Of a stretch of DNA of 64,000 bases, positions 18,166 to 26,122 are shown one piece after another. Below the pieces are notes generated by a model, which was not told the DNA's origin, did no database searches, and was given only the letters and a program-made list of their open reading frames with translations. The stretch is from Lentibacter sp. XHP0401 (GTDB taxonomy: Bacteria; Pseudomonadota; Alphaproteobacteria; Rhodobacterales; Rhodobacteraceae). Position numbers and translations under genes: made by a program. The stretch's first letter is position 1. Each line of letters begins with the position of its first letter. Location of the stretch: assembly GCF_025751535.1 (NCBI RefSeq), contig NZ_JAOWLC010000008.1, positions 62,001 through 126,000 of the forward strand, given 5' to 3'.

Positions 18166-19191
18166 ATGAAAGTCTACATCGCAAATTTCGGGCGTCAGAA
18201 CTATGAATGGCCGATTTGTCGGGAGCGCGGAACAGTCGCGACCATGAACGCAGTCGACGCCCAGAAATATTGGGAGGCGAATGACCGAGACGGCTATATT
18301 TCCACCCGAATGGCAAATGACACCACTGCGGCAGGAAAGAAGCCAACCAAGGCGACAGCTTCTCGCTGGTTCAATTTGATGACTACTGTCGCTGAAACTG
18401 TGGGCGATGTTTGGGTTCACAAGGATGGAGACGAGCTTTGGTGGACCACTTCGCGCAGCGAGGCGCCATCTTTTGAATTGAAGAAGGAACCCATCGAGCG
18501 TGGGCGAGAGGTGGTGATCTGCCATAAGCCCTGTGAGCAATGGTCGAACAGGTCTAAGACAGGTGTTCCGCTCAGGTGGAATGAGCTTCACCCCAAGGCC
18601 AAGGATTTTTTGTCCACAGAGGCCACGCTACAATCGCTTAGTCCTTCAAACCGAGATTATACATTGGCTCTGATCGAGGGGGAAGACCTGAGCCAATGGC
18701 ACGACACTCAATTTTGGGCGAAACGAAGTGACACCGCCAAGAACGGGTATGCTCCGATTAAACACGGGACCCAGACCGACAAAATTGCGTACCAGCGAGC
18801 TTCGGAACTCTTCGATGCAGCTGATGCTGCCGAACGAATGGCCCGCACCGCGATTAGCACCACAAATTCTGCGAATGGTCAGACGGTAGAGCGTATTGTC
18901 AAAAGAAAGGATCTCGGGTTTGCCTCCGCGTCAGCTCTTCAAGACTACATCACGGAGCTTATGGGGGCTCAGGAGTTTTGCTGCGAACTGACCGGTCTCC
19001 CACTTGAACTGGATGAAGTGAATGGCGACTCAGCGATGTATGCTTCTTTGGACCGAATCGACAGCGACAGTCACTATGAACCCGGTAATCTTCAAGTTGT
19101 TTGCCGCTTCGCAAACTTCTGGAAAAGCAATTCTAATGACATTGAGTTCCGACGACTTATTGGAATCCTTCGATCAAATTCGATTAGCTAA
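18166..19191 (+). CDS. HNH endonuclease-like protein with unknown N-terminal domain
   Basis: A 341-residue protein. The C-terminal 75 residues hold a compact HNH-type nuclease fold: FCCELTGLPLELD, then ASLDRIDSDSHYEPGNLQVV, then CRFANFWKSN. The D-R-I-D-S and G-N-L-Q/C motifs are typical of phage and restriction HNH enzymes. The N-terminal about 110 residues (FGRQNYEWPICRERGTVA, SRWFNLMTTVAETVGDVWVH, DELWWTTS) look like a separate sensor or DNA-binding domain that I cannot name. The middle is helical. It begins after GAGGG with good spacing and stands alone. Inference: a stand-alone modification-dependent or anti-phage nuclease of the island. Confidence 0.72.
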   Translation: MKVYIANFGRQNYEWPICRERGTVATMNAVDAQKYWEANDRDGYISTRMANDTTAAGKKPTKATASRWFNLMTTVAETVGDVWVHKDGDELWWTTSRSEAPSFELKKEPIERGREVVICHKPCEQWSNRSKTGVPLRWNELHPKAKDFLSTEATLQSLSPSNRDYTLALIEGEDLSQWHDTQFWAKRSDTAKNGYAPIKHGTQTDKIAYQRASELFDAADAAERMARTAISTTNSANGQTVERIVKRKDLGFASASALQDYITELMGAQEFCCELTGLPLELDEVNGDSAMYASLDRIDSDSHYEPGNLQVVCRFANFWKSNSNDIEFRRLIGILRSNSIS

Positions 19192-19517
19192 TCGATACCA
19201 AAGAAAACAAATGATTTTGAAAGCCTTCTTCGCGGGCAGGTTGCGTTAGAAACCGTCTGAAAAAGTAGAGGGTTCTACTATGTATGCATCAAGCTGGCTT
19301 TGACTTCACAGTGCTGGCTTGCTTGCATCAGACTTGCACTACTGCGGCGAATTGCGGTTACGACACTCAGCATTACTGCGTCTGCTCGCCAACTAATGTG
19401 CAAATAGTATGTTGTGGGAGAGGGCGTTCGATAAGCCGATATCAGCATGTTGCCTCAAAGCTCAACAGCAAAGTGAAGCGCTTCCAGTGGTCAGAGCAGC
19501 GACGACATTGCTCTCTG
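19192..19517. other. Intergenic stretch between HNH gene and tniQ
   Basis: About 330 bases with no gene-like frame. It lies at the convergent ends of the HNH gene and tniQ. No clear terminator hairpin, transposon-end repeat or promoter was found. Confidence 0.4.
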
Positions 19518-21362
19518 TTAAGTTGATCCAAAATCGAGAACGCGAGCTACCTTGGCTCGGAGGAATATCCGGCCATAGTTTCGATCGCCATGTTCGAATG
19601 GCAAGACCCCATTCCGGTCCAGCTCCGCACGGAGGCTCTGCCAACTCCTTTGATAAGCGTTTGCCATTGTGCGGGGTGTGAAAAATTTCTCGTGAAACGC
19701 ATCTGCATCAGCAGTCGTGATGTAAAGTTGCTTGGCTTTCGTCCGCGGATTGATCGCTCGCGTCGCCGTAGTGTGTCCATCGACAATGAGGCGACGCAGG
19801 CCTTCGGGCTGACCGACACCCACAGATTTTGCGAAGGTCTCAATACTGTGCCCCGGGGGAGCGTCGCTTGCAAGTAATCGGGCAACTTCGTCATGATCGA
19901 CATACACGGCCGCGTATCCGATTTTACCCTCGAGGTTGCCGATACGGCGCAACCGCCCCTCCATGATCGCTTGGATAATTGTGCCCGGTGTGATCTTGAG
20001 GCGCCACGCAGACTTTGAAATATGTTCCCAACTGTGCTGGGACTGGCGGAGCTGCACGGCTCCCCTTAACAATTTAGTCAGAAGCTCTACCCCGGCCCGG
20101 GGATCCCAAACGGATTTGGTTCTAGACGCTTCGAGCGCCGGCTTGATAATTCCGTCGGCGACCAGAAGGTCGAACTGTGACCGGGTAGCACCAATAAGAT
20201 CTTGGAAATCCGTGGCCGAAACCAAGATAGTCAGATCGCGCAAAATAGGTGCAGCTGCTTTAGCGTCAAAAACAGCCCAGCAATCCGGTAGTGCGCAATC
20301 CCTTTTTAGTAAACCCGATGCGATCAACTGCTTTCTCAGGCGGCGGGTATCAACGCCGGTTTCATGGGACGCCGTGGTTACCGAGTGCAGACGCCGTTCA
20401 TGAACGGGTTCTCCGAGTAACTCATCTCCCGGCCCCAAGGGCCAGGTCTCGGCCATGTGGTCACGGAGAACGCGCCGGAATGACGCGAAATCTGGGTTAT
20501 CGACGTAATCATGAGACAGGCGGTCATATAAAGCTGGGTAGATCGTCTTCGGGCCTTCCTGCGGGGATTCTACCAGTTCTTGAAGGCGCATGAGCGCACG
20601 GCGCACGGCCTCGTCGCCGTGTTGTGCGACTTCGAACCCTTGAGCATACACACCGTGTCGAGAGTCTTCAGCGATGTGAGTGAGCCTGAGCCCTTCAAGT
20701 CTCAATAGTGAGGTTCCGAGAAGCCGGCAGAAAACCGATGCGGCATGTAGCGGTTGGCCTGAAAGCCAATCCGTTCCGGGGCCGTTTAAGAGACGCTCGT
20801 CCAGCCAGTCCTCAAACGCCGTCAGATCTTCTTCACAAGGTTGGTCAAGTGCGCCATTTAAAACCGCGGTAGAAATCGCAGCCAGATGCTGCGCGTTGTC
20901 ATATCGTGCGGTTGGGTGGGGATCCCGATATAATAAAACTAAAGGATGACCATGGCGCACGCATGTTGCGACATGGGGGACACTCCAGTGTCCTCGTATG
21001 GCCATAGCTTGTTCCGGCGGAAGGTCGACGCTCTGGGAATCCTCCTGCAAGCATATCGGGCATCCTCGGATTTCAGGGTTCCGTAGCGTTTTTCCGTGGA
21101 ACACGTGCCCACGGAAGTTGAGACGCCGCTCACCTATTGCAACAGGCGACCATGCGGCCAGTTTTTCGGGGTCAACACCACCAAGTTCCGCAATTGCGCA
21201 GATGGCGACCGGGTTTCCATCGACGATGGATCGGAGTGAAACACCAAAATCCGAGCAGAACGCTGATGCAGACAATCCGTTGCGAGCCGCCAAACGCGAC
21301 GTGAACGACGTTGCAGTCTCTCGCCACAAGAGCGAAACAGTCAAAGGAAGCGGATTTGGCAT
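19518..21362 (-). CDS. tniQ: TniQ family transposition target-selection protein
   Basis: A 614-residue TniQ/TnsD-type protein. Residues about 5-170 form the TniQ domain: opening LPLTVSLLWRETATSFTSRL, the knuckle RGCPICLQED, and the zinc-binding HVATCVRHGHPLVLLY. The long C-terminal part contains several short helix-turn-helix-like segments expected of a sequence-specific DNA-binding TnsD-like arm (SVGVGQPEGLRRLIVDG is one). TniQ/TnsD proteins bind a chosen attachment site and recruit the TnsC ATPase. The gene lies 9 kb from, and opposite to, the tnsABC operon, an unusual separation. There is no cas gene nearby, so RNA-guided targeting is unlikely. The length fits a TnsD-like rather than a short TniQ. 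Confidence 0.88.
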   Translation of the reverse strand: MPNPLPLTVSLLWRETATSFTSRLAARNGLSASAFCSDFGVSLRSIVDGNPVAICAIAELGGVDPEKLAAWSPVAIGERRLNFRGHVFHGKTLRNPEIRGCPICLQEDSQSVDLPPEQAMAIRGHWSVPHVATCVRHGHPLVLLYRDPHPTARYDNAQHLAAISTAVLNGALDQPCEEDLTAFEDWLDERLLNGPGTDWLSGQPLHAASVFCRLLGTSLLRLEGLRLTHIAEDSRHGVYAQGFEVAQHGDEAVRRALMRLQELVESPQEGPKTIYPALYDRLSHDYVDNPDFASFRRVLRDHMAETWPLGPGDELLGEPVHERRLHSVTTASHETGVDTRRLRKQLIASGLLKRDCALPDCWAVFDAKAAAPILRDLTILVSATDFQDLIGATRSQFDLLVADGIIKPALEASRTKSVWDPRAGVELLTKLLRGAVQLRQSQHSWEHISKSAWRLKITPGTIIQAIMEGRLRRIGNLEGKIGYAAVYVDHDEVARLLASDAPPGHSIETFAKSVGVGQPEGLRRLIVDGHTTATRAINPRTKAKQLYITTADADAFHEKFFTPRTMANAYQRSWQSLRAELDRNGVLPFEHGDRNYGRIFLRAKVARVLDFGST

Positions 21363-21685
21363 CGTGTATCGGTTCCGAGGTTCTAATCTTTTGTCGCAGC
21401 TGAGTGTCCGGAGCCCTGTCGGTAGATAATTCGCTCACCAACGCGGGCGCGACCACTTTTCTGAAACTGCTTCCCTAATTTCCAACGCGCGTCAAATGTT
21501 CAATCCTTGTCGGTCAATACTATCCTCAACTGGATTGAATGACTAAGAGAAATGTTTCTAGATTAGCCGGAACGCGTCAGGCCAGTGAATTGCTCTCTGG
21601 TGGCGTTTCACCAAAACCGTTTGAGAAAAGAGCCTACTGCTGTTCGGTATAAGACTCGGAGTTTTGCGAGGTGAAATCAGCTCAA
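21363..21685. other. Divergent intergenic region upstream of tniQ
   Basis: About 320 bases between the tniQ start and a small rightward ORF. It presumably holds the tniQ promoter. No palindrome or repeat resembling a transposon end was found. Confidence 0.4.
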
Positions 21686-21979
21686 ATGCTGAAAATAATG
21701 TCAGCGCATCCAATCCGCGGCACCGTAATCAGCCTCCGTTCCGCCTTTTGGAAGGTGCTGGGCATCACGATTTCAAAGCGGGAGGTCTATTGCCGCGGCT
21801 TGCCGTTATTGTCCGATGGTGTATTCCCGCCGGCAGGCACTCTAAAGTCAGTGGTCGATGAGGCGGATAGAGAAGGTATTGTCATCCAGTATCGATCGCT
21901 CCTTCACGTGGCCGGGACTCGGGCAAAGAATGTTTTGCTGTTTTCCTGGTCCGGGGCCCTGACATATCACTTTCGGTGA
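21686..21979 (+). CDS. Hypothetical protein
   Basis: A possible 97-residue protein starting at ATG 21686 behind GAGGTGA. Its second half (PPAGTLKSVVDEADREGIVI, then SLLHVAGTRAKNVLLFSW) has protein-like periodicity, but no family is recognised. An earlier GTG at 21671 is in frame. It lies between tniQ and a broken IS1595 gene, so it may itself be a remnant. Confidence 0.35.
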   Translation: MLKIMSAHPIRGTVISLRSAFWKVLGITISKREVYCRGLPLLSDGVFPPAGTLKSVVDEADREGIVIQYRSLLHVAGTRAKNVLLFSWSGALTYHFR

Positions 21980-21991
21980 AAGCACCAAAAA

Positions 21992-22479
21992 ATGACCAGA
22001 ATCCCGAAATGGATCCAGAGAAAAGAGGCGAATAAGTTAGAATACATTCGCTGGATGGAGATGTTCCTCATGTTGCCCGAGGGTGGCGTGAGAGCAGCAT
22101 TTCCGAATACTCACAGCTGCAGAGTGCGTTTTACCGCCGTGCGTTGGCCAGACGGCATTGAGTGTGTGAGGTGCGGCGGGCGCGATGTCGCGTTTCTTGA
22201 GAAATGGACCCTCTACCAATGCCGTAAATGCCGAAAGCAGTTTTCAATAACCGCCGGAAGTGTCGCGCACCGATCCCGGCTTGATCTGCGGATGTGGTTC
22301 ATCGCCGCTGAGGAGATCATATCGGCGCACGCCAACAGAAACGAAGATGTCCGGTTGCACGGACATTCCATGGCAAAACGATATGGGATTTCTTACCCAG
22401 CCGCCCATCGGCTGAAAACAGCTTTGATAAAGGACCTGTCTCAGCAGCCTGCCGGTGGATTGATGGGGGCAAGCGTATG
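21992..22479 (+). pseudogene. IS1595 family transposase, truncated
   Basis: The N-terminal zinc-ribbon region of an IS1595/ISXO2-type transposase is present: IECVRCGGRDVAFLEKWTLY, QCRKCRKQFSITAGSV, then LRMWFIAAEEIISAHANRN and YGISYPAAHRLKTAL. The catalytic DDE core is missing because the gene is cut at 22480, exactly where a 158-bp repeat shared with 29,517-29,674 begins. The open frame continues into the repeat for about 17 codons before a stop, giving a chimeric tail. Confidence 0.85.
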
Positions 22480-22637
22480 CGTGCAGGAGCGTCCTTTATC
22501 TCGGGATCCGAATCGGTCGCCTCAGGAATAGTTTACGAAGTTTTCGCAAACGGTGTTTTGATTACGGCCGTGACAGGCTGTCTGATTATTTAACGTTACA
22601 GGTTGTCCACAACTATCGCACCTGCGGTAGTTCCTCC
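22480..22637 (+). repeat. 158-bp direct repeat, copy 1 (copy 2 at 29,517-29,674)
   Basis: The two copies differ at only two positions that I could see (T/C in CCTTTATC versus CCTTCATC, and T/C in GGTTGTCC versus GGCTGTCC). The first about 50 bases are the 5' part of an IS1182-type transposase fragment read backwards; the rest is non-coding and ends GGTAGTTCCTCC. Copy 1 abuts the truncated IS1595 gene. The pair flanks about 7 kb that includes metK and the nuclease genes, and could recombine to delete or amplify it. Confidence 0.85.
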
Positions 22638-22807
22638 TTTGCGGGCATCATGGGTAACAGGCGAGGTGCGCTGCTCTGAAGGGCGACGCAGGTCGTATGT
22701 TCACCAAGGGTATGCAATGAACACGACCGAGTGTTTAAAGTCGACAAGGGGGAGGTTCGTTCGGAGTGGTTGATATTTAATCCGCCGCACGGAATGGGCG
22801 AAGGGGC

Positions 22808-22836
22808 TTGACACTTGCGACCACCATCATCATTTT
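22808..22836 (+). promoter_or_regulatory. Candidate promoter of the DUF3293-metK operon
   Basis: A consensus -35 box TTGACA at 22808-22813 is followed, after 17 bp, by a weak -10-like CATTTT at 22831-22836. Transcription would start near 22,843, giving a leader of about 140 bases. Confidence 0.4.
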
Positions 22837-22849
22837 GTTCAGAGCATCA

Positions 22850-22984
22850 TGAGTGGGGCTGACGCCTCCGCCAACCTGCCGTGACCCGGCAAGGTGGTTC
22901 CTGAAAGGGGATGCGGCCATGGTGGCAACCAAGGGGTCGTAGCGTTCTGTCAGCTCCCCTCGTATTTACGACGGAGGGAATTTT
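22850..22984 (+). ncRNA. Structured 5' leader upstream of DUF3293-metK (possible cis-regulatory RNA)
   Basis: The leader is rich in nested inverted sequences. The first hairpin pairs CCGCC with GGTGG and, inside, TGCCG with CGGCA around a TGACC loop (about 22869-22896). A second structure could join TGGTT and AACCA arms. A third pairs TCGTA with TACGA just before the ribosome site GGAGG. The position before a SAM-synthase operon makes a SAM or related riboswitch an attractive guess, but I could not match it to the SAM-I, SAM-II, SAM/SAH or SAH consensus. Structure is inferred by eye only. Confidence 0.35.
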
Positions 22985-23395
22985 TTGGACGAAGCCATTA
23001 TTCAGGCTTACCGAGCAACCGATTATCAGGTCCATGCCGCAAAGCCATTTACCCTCCGTATTGGTGAGTTTTGTGCAGCATGCGATGCACTGATGGACGC
23101 CTACAAAGTTGCAACCGCAGCCTATCTCACCGCGTGGAATCCATTTAGTCAACCGCTGACTGATCTCGAGAATGCACGTGCTCAAGAAGTTCTTGGTGCA
23201 AAACTCGCAGCAGAGAGTATCGTGGTTTTGTCTGGGGAAGGTGTGGGCCGTATTGGCCACTGGCCACCTGAACCGAGCCTTTTCGCTCTGGGCATCAGCC
23301 GTGACAAAGCCGTCAGTCTTGCACAGAAATACCAGCAGAACGCGTTCGTGTGGATCGAGCGTGGAAAAGTAGCAGAGCTGGTGCTCTGCGCATAA
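22985..23395 (+). CDS. DUF3293 domain protein
   Basis: A 136-residue protein of the DUF3293 type: AIIQAYRATDYQVHAAKPFT at the start, LTAWNPFSQPLTDLENARAQ in the middle (the family's W-N-P-x-S motif), then GRIGHWPPEPSLFALGISRD and a final FVWIERGKVAELVLCA. The start is a TTG at 22985 after a strong GGAGGG. Function is unknown. It precedes metK by 85 bases in the same direction, so the two are probably co-transcribed from the promoter near 22,808. Confidence 0.78.
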   Translation: MDEAIIQAYRATDYQVHAAKPFTLRIGEFCAACDALMDAYKVATAAYLTAWNPFSQPLTDLENARAQEVLGAKLAAESIVVLSGEGVGRIGHWPPEPSLFALGISRDKAVSLAQKYQQNAFVWIERGKVAELVLCA

Positions 23396-23480
23396 TCACA
23401 AATACTAACCAGCGGCATTTGATAATCAGCTTGTGCGCCGCGGCATCCTGCCAAAAGCACTAAAGAGAGGCATTACTCCA

Positions 23481-24650
23481 ATGCAAAACAAGACCGGCCT
23501 GTTTACATCCGAAAGCGTCTCGCATGGCCATCCGGACAAGATATGCGATCAGATCAGCGACGCAATCCTAGATGCCTGCCTTTCCGAAGATCCAAGCTCC
23601 CGGGTAGCTGTTGAAGTGGCAATCAAGAGTAATTTTCTCTGCATTCTGGGCGAAATTTCCACTCACGCAATCATCAATCCTACTGCAATTGCACGCCAGG
23701 TTTTGCGCGATATTGGTCATACCAGCGGCCTCTGGGGCGTCGATGTTGATCAGATTAAGATCGTTGAAGAACTATCCAAACAATCTTGTGAAATCGGCGC
23801 ACGCGTGGATGACCTCGATACAGGGGCGGGGGACCAAGGTCTTATGTTTGGTTATGCCTGCAACGAAACTCCTACCTTGATGCCACTTCCCGTAACGCTG
23901 GCGCATGCCATTATGGAGAGACACTGGCAGCTTCGGCAGATGCAGACGTGGGCACATCTCCTCGGTCCCGACGCTAAGGCACAGGTGACAGTCCGCTATG
24001 CAAACGGTCAGCCTGAAGGCGTTGCCGCCGTCGTGCTTTCAAGTCAGCATTCCCTTGATGTCAAGCTTGAAGACCTACGCGTGCTCCTGATGGAGGAGGT
24101 CGTCAAACCTGTGCTTGGACCGTATTTCCAGCAGGAAGTGATCTTACACATCAACCCTGCGGGGACATTCATATCGGGCGGGCCTGTCGCCGATGCGGGA
24201 CTGACAGGGCGCAAGATTATCGTTGACACCTATGGTGGCATGGCGCGTCACGGTGGTGGTGCGTTCTCTGGCAAAGATGCCACGAAGGTTGATCGTTCTG
24301 CCGCTTATGCTGCGCGCCAGATGGCGCGCGATGTCGTCGCACGTGGTTGGGCCGAAGCTTGTGAAGTTCGCGCTGCCTATGCCATCGGACAAGCACATCC
24401 TGTGGCAGTGGATTTCGAAACCTTCGGCACCGGGTGCGGCGCTTCACCGTTAGATCGTTATCGTGAATTGGAAATTGACGTAAGTGATGCACTGCGTCCT
24501 GCCTCTATCATCGAGAGGCTGCAATTGCGCACCCCGATATTTCGACAAACCGCAGCCTTGGGGCATTTTGGTCGGCGAGGGTTTCCTTGGGAGGCTGCGC
24601 TGACGCTGAACCCCGCATTAAATACCATGACTGAAACTGCTATTTCTTAA
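23481..24650 (+). CDS. metK: S-adenosylmethionine synthase (accessory copy on the island)
   Basis: A 389-residue methionine adenosyltransferase making SAM from methionine and ATP in the cytoplasm. The N-terminal FTSESVSHGHPDKICDQISD, signature 1 GAGDQGLMFGYA and signature 2 GGGAFSGKD are all intact. Residues for ATP, Mg and K binding appear in place, so the enzyme should be active. The chosen ATG 23481 follows GAGAGG; an upstream open frame adds 16 residues with no homology. It lies among IS remnants rather than in a core methionine locus, so it is probably an extra copy. SAM is the cofactor of BREX PglX, but a functional link is only a suggestion. Confidence 0.93.
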   Translation: MQNKTGLFTSESVSHGHPDKICDQISDAILDACLSEDPSSRVAVEVAIKSNFLCILGEISTHAIINPTAIARQVLRDIGHTSGLWGVDVDQIKIVEELSKQSCEIGARVDDLDTGAGDQGLMFGYACNETPTLMPLPVTLAHAIMERHWQLRQMQTWAHLLGPDAKAQVTVRYANGQPEGVAAVVLSSQHSLDVKLEDLRVLLMEEVVKPVLGPYFQQEVILHINPAGTFISGGPVADAGLTGRKIIVDTYGGMARHGGGAFSGKDATKVDRSAAYAARQMARDVVARGWAEACEVRAAYAIGQAHPVAVDFETFGTGCGASPLDRYRELEIDVSDALRPASIIERLQLRTPIFRQTAALGHFGRRGFPWEAALTLNPALNTMTETAIS

Positions 24651-24660
24651 GGTGACGAAC

Positions 24661-24960
24661 ATGCCCTTAACCGACGCACCACTTTATTCCATTTATGCTG
24701 GTAACAACGCATTCAAACCCTTCACTGAAGTCGAAGAAAAACAGATATTAGTAATCGTAGGAGAACTGTTTTCTTCGTTCACATTACTTCCTGCGCTAGG
24801 AGTTATCGAAGGAAAAGAACTTCCCAGGTTGCTTATTCAAATAGCGAGCCATGATCGGGAGGCCGTCGTCACGACTTGCCGAAAACTGGCTGATGCCCTC
24901 AATCAACGTTGGATCGGCATGTGCGAGGGTGGCCTCTATACATCTGTGCCGATGAACTGA
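24661..24960 (+). CDS. Hypothetical protein downstream of metK
   Basis: A 99-residue protein beginning at ATG 24661 after AAGGTG, ten bases beyond the metK stop, so it is part of the same operon. It has a hydrophobic central stretch (ILVIVGELFSSFTLLPALGV) that is too polar at its ends to be a confident membrane segment, and a C-terminal RKLADALNQRWIGMCEGG. No family is recognised. Confidence 0.55.
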   Translation: MPLTDAPLYSIYAGNNAFKPFTEVEEKQILVIVGELFSSFTLLPALGVIEGKELPRLLIQIASHDREAVVTTCRKLADALNQRWIGMCEGGLYTSVPMN

Positions 24961-24987
24961 ACAGACGTGCTATCAGGAGGTTTCACT

Positions 24988-25335
24988 ATGAATGATCAAG
25001 CAAAGGCATTGATTGAATTTGTCATCTCGGAAGATCGAGTCCACCCGAAGCGCTGGCATCAATTTTACAAGATCATATCAAAGCAATATCCCGACGCGCC
25101 TAGACCCCTAGTACTAGGGGGGGCAACCGCATCAGATATGGCGAAGCGGGTTGTTCTTTTGACGCAGATTCACAAGATTCGGTCCGATCGGGACCTTCTG
25201 CGCCGCGCAGACAAATTTCTGCGCGGAGAGCCCTTATCTGCCTGGTATCGAGCGCATGACCCGCTGTCGAACAAGGGGAGCTATGGCGACGAAGATGTGC
25301 CACCCTTAATGTATCTGTTGTTTTTGCCAAAATGA
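24988..25335 (+). CDS. Hypothetical protein, probably altered at its 3' end
   Basis: A 115-residue protein starting at ATG 24988 behind a perfect AGGAGG. The N-terminus (ALIEFVISEDRVHPKRWHQF) and middle (IHKIRSDRDLLRRADKFL) are helical and basic. No family is known to me. The last codons run straight into an IS3 remnant, so the natural C-terminus may have been replaced. A perfect 16-bp palindrome, CCCCTAGTACTAGGGG, lies inside the gene at 25105-25120. Confidence 0.5.
   Translation: MNDQAKALIEFVISEDRVHPKRWHQFYKIISKQYPDAPRPLVLGGATASDMAKRVVLLTQIHKIRSDRDLLRRADKFLRGEPLSAWYRAHDPLSNKGSYGDEDVPPLMYLLFLPK
25105..25120. repeat. Perfect 16-bp palindrome
   Basis: CCCCTAGTACTAGGGG is fully self-complementary. 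It sits inside a small hypothetical gene. It could be a protein-binding site or simple chance; no partner copy was noticed elsewhere. Confidence 0.6.
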
Positions 25336-25429
25336 ATGACTGCTTTGGCGATGTCGATGGCCACCAAAACTGGTGCATCTTGTGCGATAACAATCTCGGT
25401 CATAGCCTCTCAATCAGCGTCATTCCGAA

Positions 25430-25728
25430 GGTGTTACGGTCCGGAGTTCATTGCTCAGGCCGTCCGCGATTGGATCGCAGCGGTCGGTGCCAAAACGGCC
25501 TACATCGAGTTGGGATCACCTTGGGAGAACGGATCTGCGAAAGCTTCAATGCACGCTTCAGGGACGAGCAGCTGAACGGAGAGATCTTCTATAGCTTACG
25601 GAAAGCGCAAATCCTGATTGAACAATGGAGGAAACACTACAACACAAAACGACCACATAGTGCCCTAGGCTATCGCCCTCCGGCCCCGGAAACCATCGTC
25701 CCGATGGAACCCAGGCTAATTATGCACT
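25430..25728 (+). pseudogene. IS3 family transposase OrfB, C-terminal remnant with frameshift
   Basis: The end of an IS3 integrase-core protein is readable in two frames: YGPEFIAQAVRDWIAAVGAK and IELGSPWENG in one, then CESFNARFRDEQLNGEIFYS and NTKRPHSALGYRPPAPETI in the next. The shift is near 25528, where a normal gene would read GSPWENGYCESF. The 5' part of the element is missing. The element's right end probably lies at about 25740-25757 (GTGGACCACTCGGGTTGG). Confidence 0.88.
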
Positions 25729-25738
25729 AACATTCAAA

Positions 25739-26122
25739 GTGGACCACTCGGGTTGGGCTGAGCGCAATGGACAGTGCATCACAGCGACCAGCGCTGCAGA
25801 ATGGCTTAAGGGACGGAAGGACTACTTTTCATCCATCTGGCAGCAGCCTGATGAAGAACTCCCTGCACCGCTAGCGCTTGATTTTGAGGGTGATGTCACC
25901 TTTGTTCCTGTCGCATCTGACGGCAGCTACTTCAATCCTGATCTCGTTCGGAACGGCAAGTTTACGATCGGGGCTAAGGGCGAGGAAGTTCAGTATGACA
26001 GTTTCGATGCCGCGTTGCTGGCACTTAACAAGATGGAGACACCGCGTTGGCGGCGTCCTAATGAAGCCGGAAACTGGGGGATCGTCTCCCAGCGCGACTG
26101 GAAGCGTATCGATAAGAAGTGA
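25739..26122 (+). CDS. Hypothetical protein whose 5' end is formed by an IS3 terminus
   Basis: An open frame of 127 residues. Its first about eight codons are the terminal repeat of the neighbouring IS3 remnant, so the original start is lost or has been replaced. The body (LALDFEGDVTFVPVASDGSY, KFTIGAKGEEVQYDSFDAAL, then WRRPNEAGNWGIVSQRDWKR) is well formed, with a terminal W-G-I-V-S-x-R-D-W pattern. I do not recognise a family. It overlaps the next gene by four bases (GTGA), suggesting that the two were one operon before the IS3 event. Confidence 0.55.
   Translation: MDHSGWAERNGQCITATSAAEWLKGRKDYFSSIWQQPDEELPAPLALDFEGDVTFVPVASDGSYFNPDLVRNGKFTIGAKGEEVQYDSFDAALLALNKMETPRWRRPNEAGNWGIVSQRDWKRIDKK

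Noticed and set aside
22850-22984. Known SAM riboswitch class upstream of metK
   Set aside because: Tried by eye against SAM-I, SAM-II, SAM/SAH and SAH consensus features without a match, so only a generic structured leader is reported.
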